This document shows positions 51,263-61,490 of a stretch of DNA of 64,000 nt, in pieces. A program made the translations under genes and the position numbers. The DNA is from Zygaena filipendulae (Eukaryota > Arthropoda > Insecta > Lepidoptera > Zygaenidae). The stretch is taken from the NCBI GenBank assembly GCA_907165275.2, contig CAJRBF020000008.1, forward strand, positions 62,001-126,000, written 5' to 3'. Each line of letters begins with the position of its first letter. Within the stretch, counting starts at the first letter, position 1. Below the pieces are notes generated by a model. The model was not told the origin of the DNA. It worked only from the letters and a program-made list of their open reading frames with translations, and did not search any database.

Positions 51263-52017
51263 CAGTGGCGAAGGGTGAAATATTGAGAGAGGCAAGCCGG
51301 AAATCTATTTGGTACCTACGTAAATAAATATATAAATACGTAATTTCAACTTATTAAACTATCTACTTACCGCAAATAGGTACCTAATTTCAACGTACGT
51401 CTGCGTAACTGCTTTCACTATCACTACACACAACAAAAAAAAATCCAACTTTAATATTAATCACTATTTAATACCAAGAAATAAATTCTAATACGTGAGA
51501 CTAACTAATAAATTCAAATTTTCAATTTTTTCGTCATAAACTCAAGTTGTCTGTCAACAGTCAACACAGAATGTCCGCTTCGTTTCGAATTTCTAGGACC
51601 AATAAGGATATTTGTTGAGACAGTAATAGAAAATGCGTGCGCGTGAGTGAAATGGAGAGAGTAACTCGATTTGTAGCGGCTTACCAAATTAGCTATATTA
51701 GCCGGCTGCCTACGACCTTGATGTGACGTCACGGCATTATTTTGTATGGAAGTTTAACTGCCAAAAAGCCGATCGCGCCAGCGGCTTATTTTATAACAAT
51801 TTGTTGTTGAAGAGCAAATTTTGTTGATAGTTTAGGCGTTTTGTAATGTTTTCTACTCAGTAGAGATAATTTTTGTAGTATTTCTGTAGATTCTACTGAA
51901 ATACTACAAAAAATTACTGATTGTGCCATTTCTAAATTACGGTAGAGAGAGTGGTTGTGTTCCCAACTTCTGAAGGGAAGCCGGTGGGAATCGGCTTCTA
52001 TGGTACCTTCGCCACTG
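51263..52017. mobile_element. hAT-type MITE, 755 bp, perfect 8-bp target duplication
   Basis: Starts 'cagtggcgaagg', ends 'ccttcgccactg' and is flanked by GTTTCTAC at 51255-51262 and 52018-52025. An 8-bp duplication and CAGTGGCG ends are diagnostic of the hAT superfamily. No transposase. Confidence 0.92.
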
Positions 52018-52025
52018 GTTTCTAC

Positions 52026-53047
52026 CAGTGTTACCAAAATATCGACATACGAGTATGAGTGCCGGATGCGAGAGATAATGCTGGATTGAATACGAGCCGT
52101 GATCATGAATCATGATTCTGATGCATGATTCCAGTGATAACACGTGTGACGTGCCACGTGTGCACTACCTACCTACTTCGTCATTGAAAGAAAAAAAATT
52201 TAACGCCAGTTCTTTGAAGTGAGCCGCCCGCGCGGTGGCGCTCGTCATTTTCTTTGATAACGCCGCCTGCTACTGTGCGAGCCGTCAGCCGCGCTGCGCG
52301 GTTACAGTCGGCACTTCCTTTGATAACGCCGCCTACTACTGTGGTACTACGTTGCGCCGTTCTTACTAGGAAATAAGAAACGAGATGGAGGCAAATAATA
52401 ACGTTTGTAAACACGAGTAAACAACTGTTATGTTATGAATTGTTGTGATTACAAGTGATCATTCAAATTTGCGTGTTCTTCAAGACGATAATAATCAAAA
52501 GCCAACATCCTCGAGTGTTGTTGTGTGACCAGAACCAGCGATATTATTCTTAACTTAGCATCACACAGTGTTTTGTGATCCAAATAATATGAAACCAACA
52601 TTGCCACAAAATTTTAATAGTGCAGTGTATTTAAAGTATTTTTTGGCAAGTGAAGTGGAAGATTTCGTCTCAAATTCCAATAATATTGACGACAAGTTTA
52701 ATTACGTTACGTATCACGTAGGTACCTACCTACACCACGCGACGTTGTTGAAAACAATTTGCAACTCGCAAGTCGCAATGAAACATGCCCTTTGAAGTTT
52801 GCCGCTGCGCTGCGTCGGCCCGCTATGCCGGCCACCAAACTTCGGCGTACGCGCCTACCAGGCTCTCATGGCAAATCGGGGGGTAAGTCGTAAGTTCGTG
52901 AAAACCGGGTCAGCGAACTCGTTATCTTTGAGCGGTTCATGACCTCACTAGTGATGTGACATTGTTTGTGTCGATACCAAAAATATGTTTTTTTATTAGT
53001 GTGAATTTGTGAAGTTGGATTTTTGCGTTAAGTATTAGTGGCTTATT
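52026..53047. other. Non-coding interior of the DNA element, right part
   Basis: Contains a short direct repeat 'ctttgataacgccgcct.ct' at about 52251 and 52318. The open stretch 52568-52795 has no domain I recognise. Confidence 0.5.
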
Positions 53048-53108
53048 GTTCTATACCATTAACACTGCACGATCCGTTAATTTGACTACACCTTTCTGTA
53101 ACAGGCTG

Positions 53109-53696
53109 TATACAAGGAACAAGGAAAAATTAATATATAAAAGAAATGTTTGTGAATCCAGTAAGTAATAATAAAATATTACAAGCTTATGTGAATGCTG
53201 ATTGGGGTGGTGATACAGTAAGTAGAAAATCTACATCAGGGTATTGTTTAATGGTATATAAATGCTTAGTTTATTGGTGTAGCAAGAAACAGTCATGTAT
53301 CTCTTTATCATTCACAGAGGCTGAATATGTTGCCTTGAGTCAATGTGTTGTTGAGGCATGTTGGTTAAGAGATTTATTCATGGAACTGTATTTGGTTTCT
53401 AATGAAAATAATGTGCAAGTGTTAAATCCATGAAGATAATCAATCTGCTATATGTGCAGCATGTAAAGTAGGTCAGCCTAAAAGGTTAAAACATATAGAC
53501 CTAAAGTTTCATTTTATTCAGCAGAAAGTATCTGAAGGTGTAATTGTTTTAAAATACTTGGATACTGCTAATCAGCTGGCAGATCTGTTAACAAAACCTC
53601 TGAATAAAATAAAGTTTGAAAACTTAAGATACAATTTAGGATTGTTTTAGAATTAAGTCTTTGATTGCTAAAGTTACATAAAAATAGTAAAAGAAA
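53109..53696 (+). pseudogene. Copia-1 RNase H and 3' end
   Basis: RNase H: 'NADWGGDTVSRKST' (first position is Asn-Ala-Asp where the 63-kb arm has Asp-Ala-Asp), 'SFTEAEYVALS', then a frameshift near 53429 before the 'EDNQSAICAACK' motif. It continues to the stop and 3' UTR ('gattgctaaagttacataaa') and is cut at about 53696 by the start of BEL-3. Confidence 0.87.
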
Positions 53697-54577
53697 GTGT
53701 TCACGCCAATACCGCAGGTACTTGGCATTCTGTCTCAACCGTTTATTAATCTCTAACTACCCTCTTTTAAGTTAGTATTTTCGCTGCATCCACTTATCAC
53801 GTCAGTATAAAATCACCGCTCCGCACTACTGGTCACGTCCACTACGCTAGTTGGATTCGTTGATCACGACGCCGCTTTGTTACCGAATTAAACTCGTTAT
53901 ATCGTATTAATATTAACCGCACCCGCTATAAGTCATCTGTCGAAGAGAAACAGAAGATCTACACCGAGTGGGAGTTGTGACCCGGTCGGCCGAGAAGAGG
54001 CGCGCCAGCAAGGCCAGGGAACTGCTCACAGAACAACTTATTAGGTGATTCATCTCTTCTGACGGATGCAGCATAGATCTTGGACAGAAGGTCAGGCTTT
54101 CTTAATACCTTTATCTTTTTCCTATGGTGATATTTAACGAACCTCCCCCCGCACAGAGTTTGAGGGTTGTTGGGTGTATTGCTCATCCACCACCGCGCAA
54201 ACATTCTTTCTGGTCCTTCGAGCCGCACGTTCACGTAATATAATAAATTTAGTCTATTCTCAATATCCTATACCTAATAAATAAAAATTTCTAACTGCGT
54301 ATCCGTCGCATTTCATACGAAGTAGGTATTGTCATACTTACCTACAACTCTCGCTATAAATCGCTATTCACTGCTGTACCATCTGCATATTGCTACATAT
54401 TAATAATTTTTACAACGTTTTCGCACTAAAATCTTAAGCATTTCCCAAAGGATTTATTAAACTTAATAAAAATCGTCATTTTTCCGTTACAAATTAGTGG
54501 AGGGTAAATATACATTTACTATTCGATCCAACGGAAATCTGTGTTGCGGTCAGTAAGGTTATTAGGTATTTACCAAA
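53697..54577 (+). other. BEL-3 candidate 5' LTR and leader
   Basis: Contains a TATA-like 'gtataaaatcacc' near 53808. 54125-54200 is a copy of a gag fragment also found inverted at 57782-57857. A 'tggtccttcgagcc' string at 54215 resembles a tRNA-Tyr primer site, a second option for the LTR end (near 54206). Confidence 0.45.
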
Positions 54578-57553
54578 ATGCCTGCTGGTTCTAAAACTTC
54601 ACCGGCAGATGATACTAGTAAAGCATCGATAATGCTAAAGAGACTAATAGCCAAACGCAATGCCATATTTTCTTCCGTGCAATCAATATATAACCATTCA
54701 GTTAATGCGCTGCAAGATGAAACGAGCGAAGAATTATTTCTCAGCAGCTTTGTAACATTGGAATCCTCGCGTTCCGAATTCAATTCATTAATTGATGAAA
54801 TTAACGAGCTAGAATTAGAGATAAATCCAAATGCAGATCCTAATTACCAATGTTGGACATCTTTCAACGATTTGTACTGTCGTTGTAAGCGCGTACATGA
54901 AAAATTGTCACGTAAATCGTCTGTCTCTGCTGATGATTCTACGCTTAACGCATCTGCTTCCGCGAATAAACCTTATAAACTTCCCAAATTAGATTTAGTT
55001 GGCTTCTCTGGGGAACCTACAAAATGGCCTCTTTTCTATGAAACATTTAAAAACACAATTCATGAAAATTCCAATTTAACTGATAACGAACGCGTGCAAT
55101 ATTTGTTAGGAAAGTTGTCAGGTCGGGCACTTTCAGTTTGTACGGGTATCGCTCCAACCGCATCGAACTACAACATGATATGGCGCACGCTAGTCGACAA
55201 ATACAACGACAAGCGCAGTCTCGCCTCCGCGTATCTCGATCAATTACTTGAATTTAAACAATTTAACGTAGCTAGTTCGCAAAATTTGGACTTCTTTTTG
55301 GATAAATTTTGTTCGGCTGTTTCGTGTTTGAAATCTTTAAAAATTAATGATTTGTCGGACTTCATATTGTTACATCTCGCTTTAAAAAGAATCGATCCCG
55401 AGACCGCGCGTCATTTCGAAATGTTTAAGCGTAGTGATTCTTTACCTACCTACGATGATCTTATTGTATTTCTACGCGAACAAACAAAGGTGTTGGATCG
55501 CACTACGCATTCTGTGCCTAAACGTGGCACCTCCGAAAGGGCTAAGGGGTCCACACACGCATTAGTTAGTGCACTTCCTTCTTACCGTTACGATAATAAT
55601 AATACTAGACCCTGTCCATTATGTAAACAAGAAGATCATTTTAACTTGTATAAATGTGCAATGTTTCATAAATTATCAATCGATGAAAAATTAAAATTTA
55701 TAAAAACAAATAACGGCTGCACTAATTGTTTAAGCCTTTCGCATGGTAATTCTTTCTGTCAATCTGTAAATTCGTGTCGTTATTGTAATTACAAGCATCA
55801 CTCCCTTTTGTGTCGTGGGCAAGCTAACGCAGCTATACCTACTCCGCACACCGCGCGGCGCCCCGCGCCCGCGCCTGCTCCGGCGCACGCTGCGCCCCGC
55901 TTCTCCGCACCTACACGTACGCACCGCAGTACTGCGCCCTCTGCGGCCTCCCCGCGCGCTGAGCTCCCCGCGCAGCCCGTGCCTACTTCAATAGACACGG
56001 CGCGTGGAAACGTCGCTTTATGCAATTTGCACGCTAACGCTTTAAATTATAGTAACACTTGCTTGCTAGGTACTATACAAGTAATAACTATAGACTCGTT
56101 AGGACGGTCGCACAACGCACGGGCGTTGCTCGATCCCGGATCACAAAATAATTTTGTTACAGCTTCTCTGAGCAATAAATTAGGTTTATCGGTAAAAAAT
56201 AATTGTAATGTCGTTGTTAAGGGTATCGGTGCTAGTTGTAGTCCTATTAAGGGTTCAACCACATTAGACATCTGCTCACGTTTAGACGATAATGTTTGTT
56301 TGTCGCTCGACGCGTACGTAATAGATCACATTACGGACAACCTGCCTACGATTCCAATAAATCCCAATGTACTGGGTCACTTTAAAAATATTCCATTAGC
56401 AGATAATGAATTTTTCAAGCCTGGACAGGTTGATATACTCATAGGTGCTCCCTTGTTTTCGCAAATTTTGCTGACGGGACGCGCTAATGGTCCGAGTGGA
56501 ACCCCGACTGGATTCGAAACTATTTTTGGCTACATAATAATAGGCAATGTCGCATCTCGCACTCAAGGCAACACTAACTCCTTCGTTTCTTTATGTTCGT
56601 CTGTTCAGCCATCTATCGAAAACTTGTTGCAAAAGTTTTGGCAACTGGAAGAGGTCACGCATGAGCCAGTGCTCAGTGACGCCGACCGCCAGTGTGAAGC
56701 CATCTTTAAGGCTACCGTATCGCGTGACGTCACCGGTCGCTACTCCGTGTCGCTGCCGTTCGCTACCGATCCCGCAGCTCTCGGCGACTCTTTCACAACG
56801 GCCAAGAGACGATTTTTATTTCTGGAACGCAAGTTAATCTCGAATACTGAATTACGCACCGAGTATAATGCTATCATACAAGAGTACATTTCGAAGGGAT
56901 ATATATCGTTGCTGAATGATGATTGCTTCAACTTAGGATATTATATTCCTCACCATGCTGTGGTTCGAAAAGACAAATCTACGACAAAGGTGCGCATGGT
57001 GATGGACGCTAGTGCAAAAACAACCACACACATTTCGCTCAACGATACATTGCATACAGGAGTTAATTTACAAAATGATCTATTCGTAATCTTACTTAAT
57101 TTTCGTTTATTTCCAGTCGCCTTTACATCAGACATTCGTCAGATGTATTTACAAATATATGTGTCTGAGGATGACCGCAAATTTCAAAAATTCTTATATC
57201 GCTCCGATCCGTCGCTTCCTATTTCAACATATCAGTTCAACCGCGTATGTTTTGGTCTCCGAAGCAGCCCGTACCTCGCCATGCGCGTGGTGAGACAGCT
57301 TTGTGAGGATGAAAGCTCTTCGTTCCCGCTAGCCGCTACTGTTGTCACCAATAATATGTATACAGATGATATCTGCTACTCAGTTCCGGATATTCCAGCG
57401 TCCTTGCGCCTCAGCGGTGAGCTGCTGGGCATGTGCAAGGCCGGGGGCTTCGACCTTGTTAAGTGGTCTAGTAATTCACCAGAACTGCTTGACTCACTGC
57501 CTGAATCGCACCGCTTCTCGTCTAACATATCGTTTGAGGATTTGATTGATTGA
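54578..57553 (+). pseudogene. BEL-3 gag-pol, truncated after the RT catalytic region
   Basis: 991 residues from ATG 54578. DUF1759-type gag ('LDLVGFSGEPTKWPLFYE'), knuckles ('CPLCKQEDHFNLYKC', 'CTNCLSLSHGNSFC', 'CRYCNYKHHSLLC') and an Ala/Pro-rich linker ('RPAPAPAPAHAAPRF'). The protease region reads 'ALLDPGSQNNF', with Pro where Ser or Thr normally follows the catalytic Asp. RT has 'FTSDIRQMYLQI' and 'MYTDDICYSV'. The frame ends just after 'RFSSNISFEDLID' at a TTGA simple repeat. RNase H, integrase and the 3' LTR are missing. Confidence 0.92.
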
Positions 57554-57781
57554 TTGATTTTTTAGTTATTTATCAATTATTCTTTTACTCTTTATTTTTA
57601 CAATCATGTTTTATTATTATATTTATATATACCTTTATACCTTTATTTATTTTGCAATAATCTTTAAACAATTAACTTAAACAATTTTCCTTTTACCTAC
57701 TTTTTAACAATGAACTCAAACAATTCTTTTCTTTTAATATGAACTTATAATGAACATAAACAATCAACTTAAATAAACTTT
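57541..57781. repeat. AT-rich segment with TTGA repeat and Copia 3'-UTR-like end
   Basis: Begins with 'gattgattgattgatt'. Its end, 57741-57781, repeats the sequence of 58955-58992 ('caatcaacttaaataaacttt'), the 3' UTR of the palindrome's left-arm Copia. No gene. Confidence 0.7.
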
Positions 57782-58516
57782 CTGTTTGCGCGGTGGTGGA
57801 TGAGCAATACACCCAACAACCCTCAAACTCTGTGCGGGGGGAGGTTCGTTAAATATCAGTTCTTCAGTTTTAAGACGCAGTACTTCTTTTTGTAGTCCAG
57901 AGAAACCAGTCTCCAGTCCCGTGACCCGCTCCTCTACCGAATCGACGTCTTCACGGAGTTGCTTCACCACATTGCTGACCTTATCAACGGCCGCCAAAAC
58001 GGTTTGGAGATGTAGTTCGGCACACTCCTTTTGTTCTTCACGCATGACGTTTAGTCTCTGGTGCATACCCTTGTTCATGCTCTCCATCATCTTCACCAAG
58101 CCACATATATCCAGAGCAGACGCGTCCGCCGTTCGTGTAGTAGTCGTAGCCCGGACGTGCTCAGTGGGCGTGGTTGAGTAGGCGGGGCTAGTGGGCGGGG
58201 CTTCGATGGTGGGCGTGGTCAAGTGGGTGGGGCTTGGGATGGGCGTGGTCAAGTGGGCGGGGCCGAGGGCCAGGACATGTGGGCCAGTGGGCGGGGCCTC
58301 AGTGATGGGCGGGGTCAGTTGGGCGGGGCCAGTGGGCGTGGTCAGGTCGGTAGGCGGGGCCTCTATGGTGGATGGGCCCTGGTGGGCGGGGCCAGTAGGC
58401 GTGGCCCGATGGCCAGTGGGCGTGGCCTGGCGGGTTGCAGGCGTAGCCCCCGCAGCACGTTGTGCCCTCGTCCTGACGCCTTCCTCGGTGATATCTTCCC
58501 TCGGAGTTAGTGGCAT
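57767..58516 (-). pseudogene. Partial gag with Pro/Thr-rich repeats and coiled coil
   Basis: The ATG at 58514-58516 lies 11 nt inside the primer site. About 90 residues of imperfect 'APPTGPAH(L)TTPT' repeats come first, matching the GC-rich minisatellite on the plus strand. A helical stretch then follows ('HLQTVLAAVDKVSNVVKQL', 'VEERVTGLETGFSGLQKEV') and it ends with 'NEPPPAQSLRVVGCIAHPPP'. The last residues come from the adjoining segment. I cannot name the family; gag is inferred from the LTR and primer site upstream. Confidence 0.6.
58140..58450 (+). repeat. GC-rich minisatellite (GTGGGCGGGGCC-type units)
   Basis: Many imperfect copies of 'agtgggcgtggtc' / 'gtgggcggggcc'. It encodes the Pro/Thr repeats of the gag on the other strand. 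Confidence 0.85.
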
Positions 58517-58526
58517 CTCCAAATTT

Positions 58527-58540
58527 CACTTCCGACACCA
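58527..58540 (-). promoter_or_regulatory. Primer binding site, tRNA-Leu type
   Basis: The minus strand reads 'tggtgtcggaagtg' 3 nt after the LTR, close to the complement of the tRNA-Leu 3' end used by insect Gypsy elements (from memory). Confidence 0.7.
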
Positions 58541-58543
58541 AAT

Positions 58544-58944
58544 TGTTACGTGCTAGGGTTCTTTATTTGGAGTTTAACACTAACTTTACAAAAACACTAG
58601 GTCTAGGGTGCCTAGGTCTAGGTATCACAGCTTGAAACACTAAACGACTGATCTCGAAGTCCAATAGTCTCGCCAAGGTCGCAGGTAGTCGCAGGTATCG
58701 CTCAAGATTCACTCGTAGTTATCGCTTCGAAAGCTCAAACTGAACTGCCCGTCCGGTTTGGTTGCGCCGTTTATATGCCCAACCGAACGGGGCTCTAGAA
58801 TGTTCGAGTCCGATGTGTTTTACTAGCCACTCGGCCGAACGTTTCTAGAATAGAACTTCTATCGAATTCGCTACTCCAATGTGTTTGCTTTACATTGCGT
58901 GTTTTGTATGCATTGCGCGCTATCAATCTAGCTCGACCGCGACA
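58544..58944 (-). repeat. LTR of the gag fragment, 401 bp
   Basis: TG...CA ends ('tgttacgtgc' to 'ccgcgaca' on the plus strand) next to a primer site. No second copy in the window. Confidence 0.72.
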
Positions 58945-59036
58945 CTATTTTATGTAACTAATGAACATTATCAATCAACTTAAATAAACTTTATTTTACT
59001 AATCTTTATGTAACTTTAGCAATCAAAGACTAAATT

Positions 59037-61490
59037 CTAATAAAATCCTAAATTGTATCTTAAGTTTTCAAACTTGATTTTATTCAGAGGTTTTGTTAAC
59101 AGATCTGCCAGCTGGTTAGCAGTATCTAAGTATTTTAAAACAATTACACCTTCACATACTTTCTGCTGAATAAAATGAAACTTTAGGTCTATATGTTTCA
59201 ACCTTTTAGGCTGACCTACTTTACATGCTGCACATATGGCAGATTGATTATCTTCATGGATTAACACTTGCACATTATTATCATTAGAAACTAAATACAG
59301 TTCCATGAATAAATTTCTTAACCAACATGCCTCAACAACACATTGACTCAAGGCAACATATTCAGCCTCTGTGGATGATAAAGAGATACATGACTGTTTC
59401 TTGCTACACCAATAAACTAAACATTTATATACCATTAAACAATACCCTGATGTAGATTTTCTGCTTACTGTATCACCACCCCAATCAGCATCCACATAAG
59501 CTTGCAATATTTTATTATTACTGGATTCACAAACATTCCTTTTATATATTAATTTTAAGTTTAGAGTTCCTTGTATATATCTAAGTACATGTTTTAAATG
59601 TTTCCATAAACATTCACTGGCACAGTTTTGAAATCTACTGAGAATACTTATAGAGATTGATAAATCAGGCCTGGTGCCTATCATGGCATACATAATACAA
59701 CCTATTAATTTTCTACATCTATTTTCCACTTCTAAATTTTCAGATTTTTCTTTAAATAGAAGATTAACATGAAGAATGAGATAGGTTTTAGATTTCTTAT
59801 TTACCTGAATATATAAACACATATCATTATTAGATCTAACAAAGTTATGACTGATTATGAACTCATGAAATGTATCATACCAATATCTAGGAGCCTTTTT
59901 AAGCCCATAAATAGCTTTATTTAATTTTCCAATTTTACCTGATTGAGAATGACCTTTTGGTAAATAAATATAAATATTTTCATCAATTTTACTGTGAAGA
60001 AAAGCACTACAAATATCTAGTTGATACATGACCCAATTATGGTGTGCGGCTATGGCTATAAGGGTTCTAACTGTTGTCATATTGATAACTGGGGAATATG
60101 TTTCCTCAAAAGACACACCTGACTGCTGAAAGCCACGGGCAACTAACCGAGCCTTATATATTTCTACCTTACCTTCACAATTTTTCTTCTTTCTAAATAC
60201 CCACCTAGTGTCTATAATATTACTATCATTAGGTTTTTGTTCTATTATATTCCAAGTGTTATTCGATTCCAAAGCCTGAATTTCCCTATCGATGGCTTCT
60301 TGCCAGTTTTGTGATTCGTTACTCATCATCGCTTTTTCATATGACTGTGGCTCATCATTTACATCTGATAGCAAAGCATAAACAACGTCACAATTATAGT
60401 ACCCATACCTATCAGGTGCCTGTATTGTATTCCTGTCTCGTAGACAGTATGTTCTACTTTTAGGGGGACTAACCTGATCCTGATCCTGACTACCGCAGTT
60501 CAGTGTTTGTATTACCTCCTGTTCTGGGATATTACTATTTAATATTGAAGTTTCCTCATCATCACTTCCTTCAACCGAAATACTAGGTGAAGTTTCATCC
60601 TTTTGTTTTATATCTAAGTTTGTTTCTGACAGGAAAATTACATCTCTAACCGTTTTCACTACATTTTTATTTGCAAAATATACTCTATAACCTTTAATTT
60701 CACTTTCATAACCTACAAAAATTCCAAATTCACTTTTATTATCAAATTTCTTTCTCTTTTCTTTAGGAATATGTACCGAGCAAGATGAACCAAATTTCTT
60801 GAAAAAGTTTATATCAAATGTTTTGTTGAACCATATTTCATAAGGACTTTTATGTTTAATTGGACTTACCCCGCATCTGTTTAATGTGAATACAACGGTG
60901 TTGACTGCCTCAGCCCAAAAACGCTTAGACATATCAGCAATAAGTGTTCTTGCTGCCTCCACAACAGTCCTGTTCTCCCGTTCAGCTCGCCCATTTTGCT
61001 GTGGGGTATATGCTACAGTTCTCTGGTGACAAATACCATGGCCATCTAACAACTTTTTAATATCCCTATTACAAAATTCAAGACCATTATCAGTTCTTAA
61101 AGTTTTTATACAATTACCAGTTTGATTCTTTACCATTTTTAACAAATTATCCAAATATATTTTTACCTCATTTTTGTTTTTAAGAAAATAAACAAATTTA
61201 TAACCTGACATATCATCCTTACACAAAAGAAAGTACTTAGAACCACCTATGGACTCAACTTCCATGGGACCACATAGATCAGCATGTATAAGTTCACCTA
61301 CAGTGCCTGCCCTTGACTCACTGTTAGTATAAGATATTCTATGTTGTTTGCCAAGTAAACAGTTTTTACATGAAGTTAATTTTGTATCCAAGTATTTAAT
61401 ATTATGACTCTTTAAGTATTCTTTCACATATTGATAGTTTTGATGACAAAATTTATCGTGCCAGTCAGATAAGCTTGATACATCATACAT
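59037..61490 (-). CDS. Copia integrase-RT-RNase H polyprotein, 5'-truncated, left palindrome arm
   Basis: About 817 residues. It begins at the palindrome centre in the GAG-pre-integrase zinc region ('LSDWHDKFCHQ', 'CKNCLLGKQH'). Integrase: Asp in 'HADLCGPM', Asp in 'LRTDNGLEF', Glu in 'NGRAERENR'. RT: 'RWVFRKKKNCEGKVEIYKA', 'MYQLDICSAFLHS' (motif A). RNase H: 'VDADWGGDTVS', 'SSTEAEYVALS', 'HEDNQSAICAA'. The RT catalytic VDD is absent: 'YLILHV' joins 'NLLFKEKSE', an in-frame loss of about 240 bp seen against 27184-27423. No gag or protease. Open throughout, but it has no promoter of its own in view and cannot reverse transcribe. Confidence 0.92.
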   Translation of the reverse strand: MYDVSSLSDWHDKFCHQNYQYVKEYLKSHNIKYLDTKLTSCKNCLLGKQHRISYTNSESRAGTVGELIHADLCGPMEVESIGGSKYFLLCKDDMSGYKFVYFLKNKNEVKIYLDNLLKMVKNQTGNCIKTLRTDNGLEFCNRDIKKLLDGHGICHQRTVAYTPQQNGRAERENRTVVEAARTLIADMSKRFWAEAVNTVVFTLNRCGVSPIKHKSPYEIWFNKTFDINFFKKFGSSCSVHIPKEKRKKFDNKSEFGIFVGYESEIKGYRVYFANKNVVKTVRDVIFLSETNLDIKQKDETSPSISVEGSDDEETSILNSNIPEQEVIQTLNCGSQDQDQVSPPKSRTYCLRDRNTIQAPDRYGYYNCDVVYALLSDVNDEPQSYEKAMMSNESQNWQEAIDREIQALESNNTWNIIEQKPNDSNIIDTRWVFRKKKNCEGKVEIYKARLVARGFQQSGVSFEETYSPVINMTTVRTLIAIAAHHNWVMYQLDICSAFLHSKIDENIYIYLPKGHSQSGKIGKLNKAIYGLKKAPRYWYDTFHEFIISHNFVRSNNDMCLYIQVNKKSKTYLILHVNLLFKEKSENLEVENRCRKLIGCIMYAMIGTRPDLSISISILSRFQNCASECLWKHLKHVLRYIQGTLNLKLIYKRNVCESSNNKILQAYVDADWGGDTVSRKSTSGYCLMVYKCLVYWCSKKQSCISLSSTEAEYVALSQCVVEACWLRNLFMELYLVSNDNNVQVLIHEDNQSAICAACKVGQPKRLKHIDLKFHFIQQKVCEGVIVLKYLDTANQLADLLTKPLNKIKFENLRYNLGFY

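Larger units (their letters stand above)
47584..53108. mobile_element. 5.5-kb DNA element with ~60-bp terminal inverted repeats and TA target duplication
   Basis: The ends are inverted repeats starting 'cagcctgttac.gaaaggtgt' (47584-47643 and the complement of 53048-53108, about 50 of 58 matching). They are flanked by TA at 47582-47583 and 53109-53110; one TA is present in the empty site in the 63-kb arm. No transposase frame is visible. The TA duplication suggests a Tc1/mariner-type or similar enzyme acting in trans. The interior is a patchwork of other repeats. Confidence 0.82.
23640..53696 (+). mobile_element. Degenerate Copia element (Copia-1), split by nested insertions
   Basis: The Copia pieces in order are 23640-26684, 27130-27509, 47475-47583 and 53109-53696. 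Each joins the next exactly once a target duplication is removed: TGTT for the solo LTR, ATGAT for the Gypsy element, TA for the DNA element. This order is confirmed by the uninterrupted homologous arms at 59-64 kb. LTRs were not identified; the left end is somewhere in 23633-23760, and the right end is cut by BEL-3. Confidence 0.85.
53697..57553 (+). mobile_element. BEL/Pao retrotransposon BEL-3, 3'-truncated
   Basis: A gag-pol frame from 54578 is cut in the RT at about 57530. Upstream, 53697 begins 'tgttcacgcc' right where Copia-1 sequence stops, and 'ccgttaca' at 54485-54492 followed by 'aattagtggaggg' could be the LTR end and primer site. With no second LTR these limits are guesses. Confidence 0.7.
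57782..58944 (-). mobile_element. LTR-retrotransposon 5' fragment (LTR, tRNA-Leu-type primer site, partial gag)
   Basis: On the minus strand: a 401-bp LTR (58544-58944), a primer site and a gag frame cut at 57782. The primer type suggests a Gypsy-like element. Everything downstream of gag is missing. Confidence 0.75.

Noticed and set aside
52568..52795. 75-codon frame with 'NFNSAVYLKYFLASEVEDF'
   Set aside because: Looks weakly protein-like but has no recognisable domain and lies in a mosaic of repeats; could be a LINE or host exon scrap, not supportable.
53697..53702. 'tgttca' at BEL-3 start matching the last six bases of the window
   Set aside because: In the left palindrome arm the sequence after 'tgttca' is 'ttagttac', not the BEL-3 sequence, so it is coincidence and not a shared Copia LTR start.
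58191..58556. Gly/Trp-rich plus-strand frames
   Set aside because: Antisense shadows of the GC-rich gag minisatellite.
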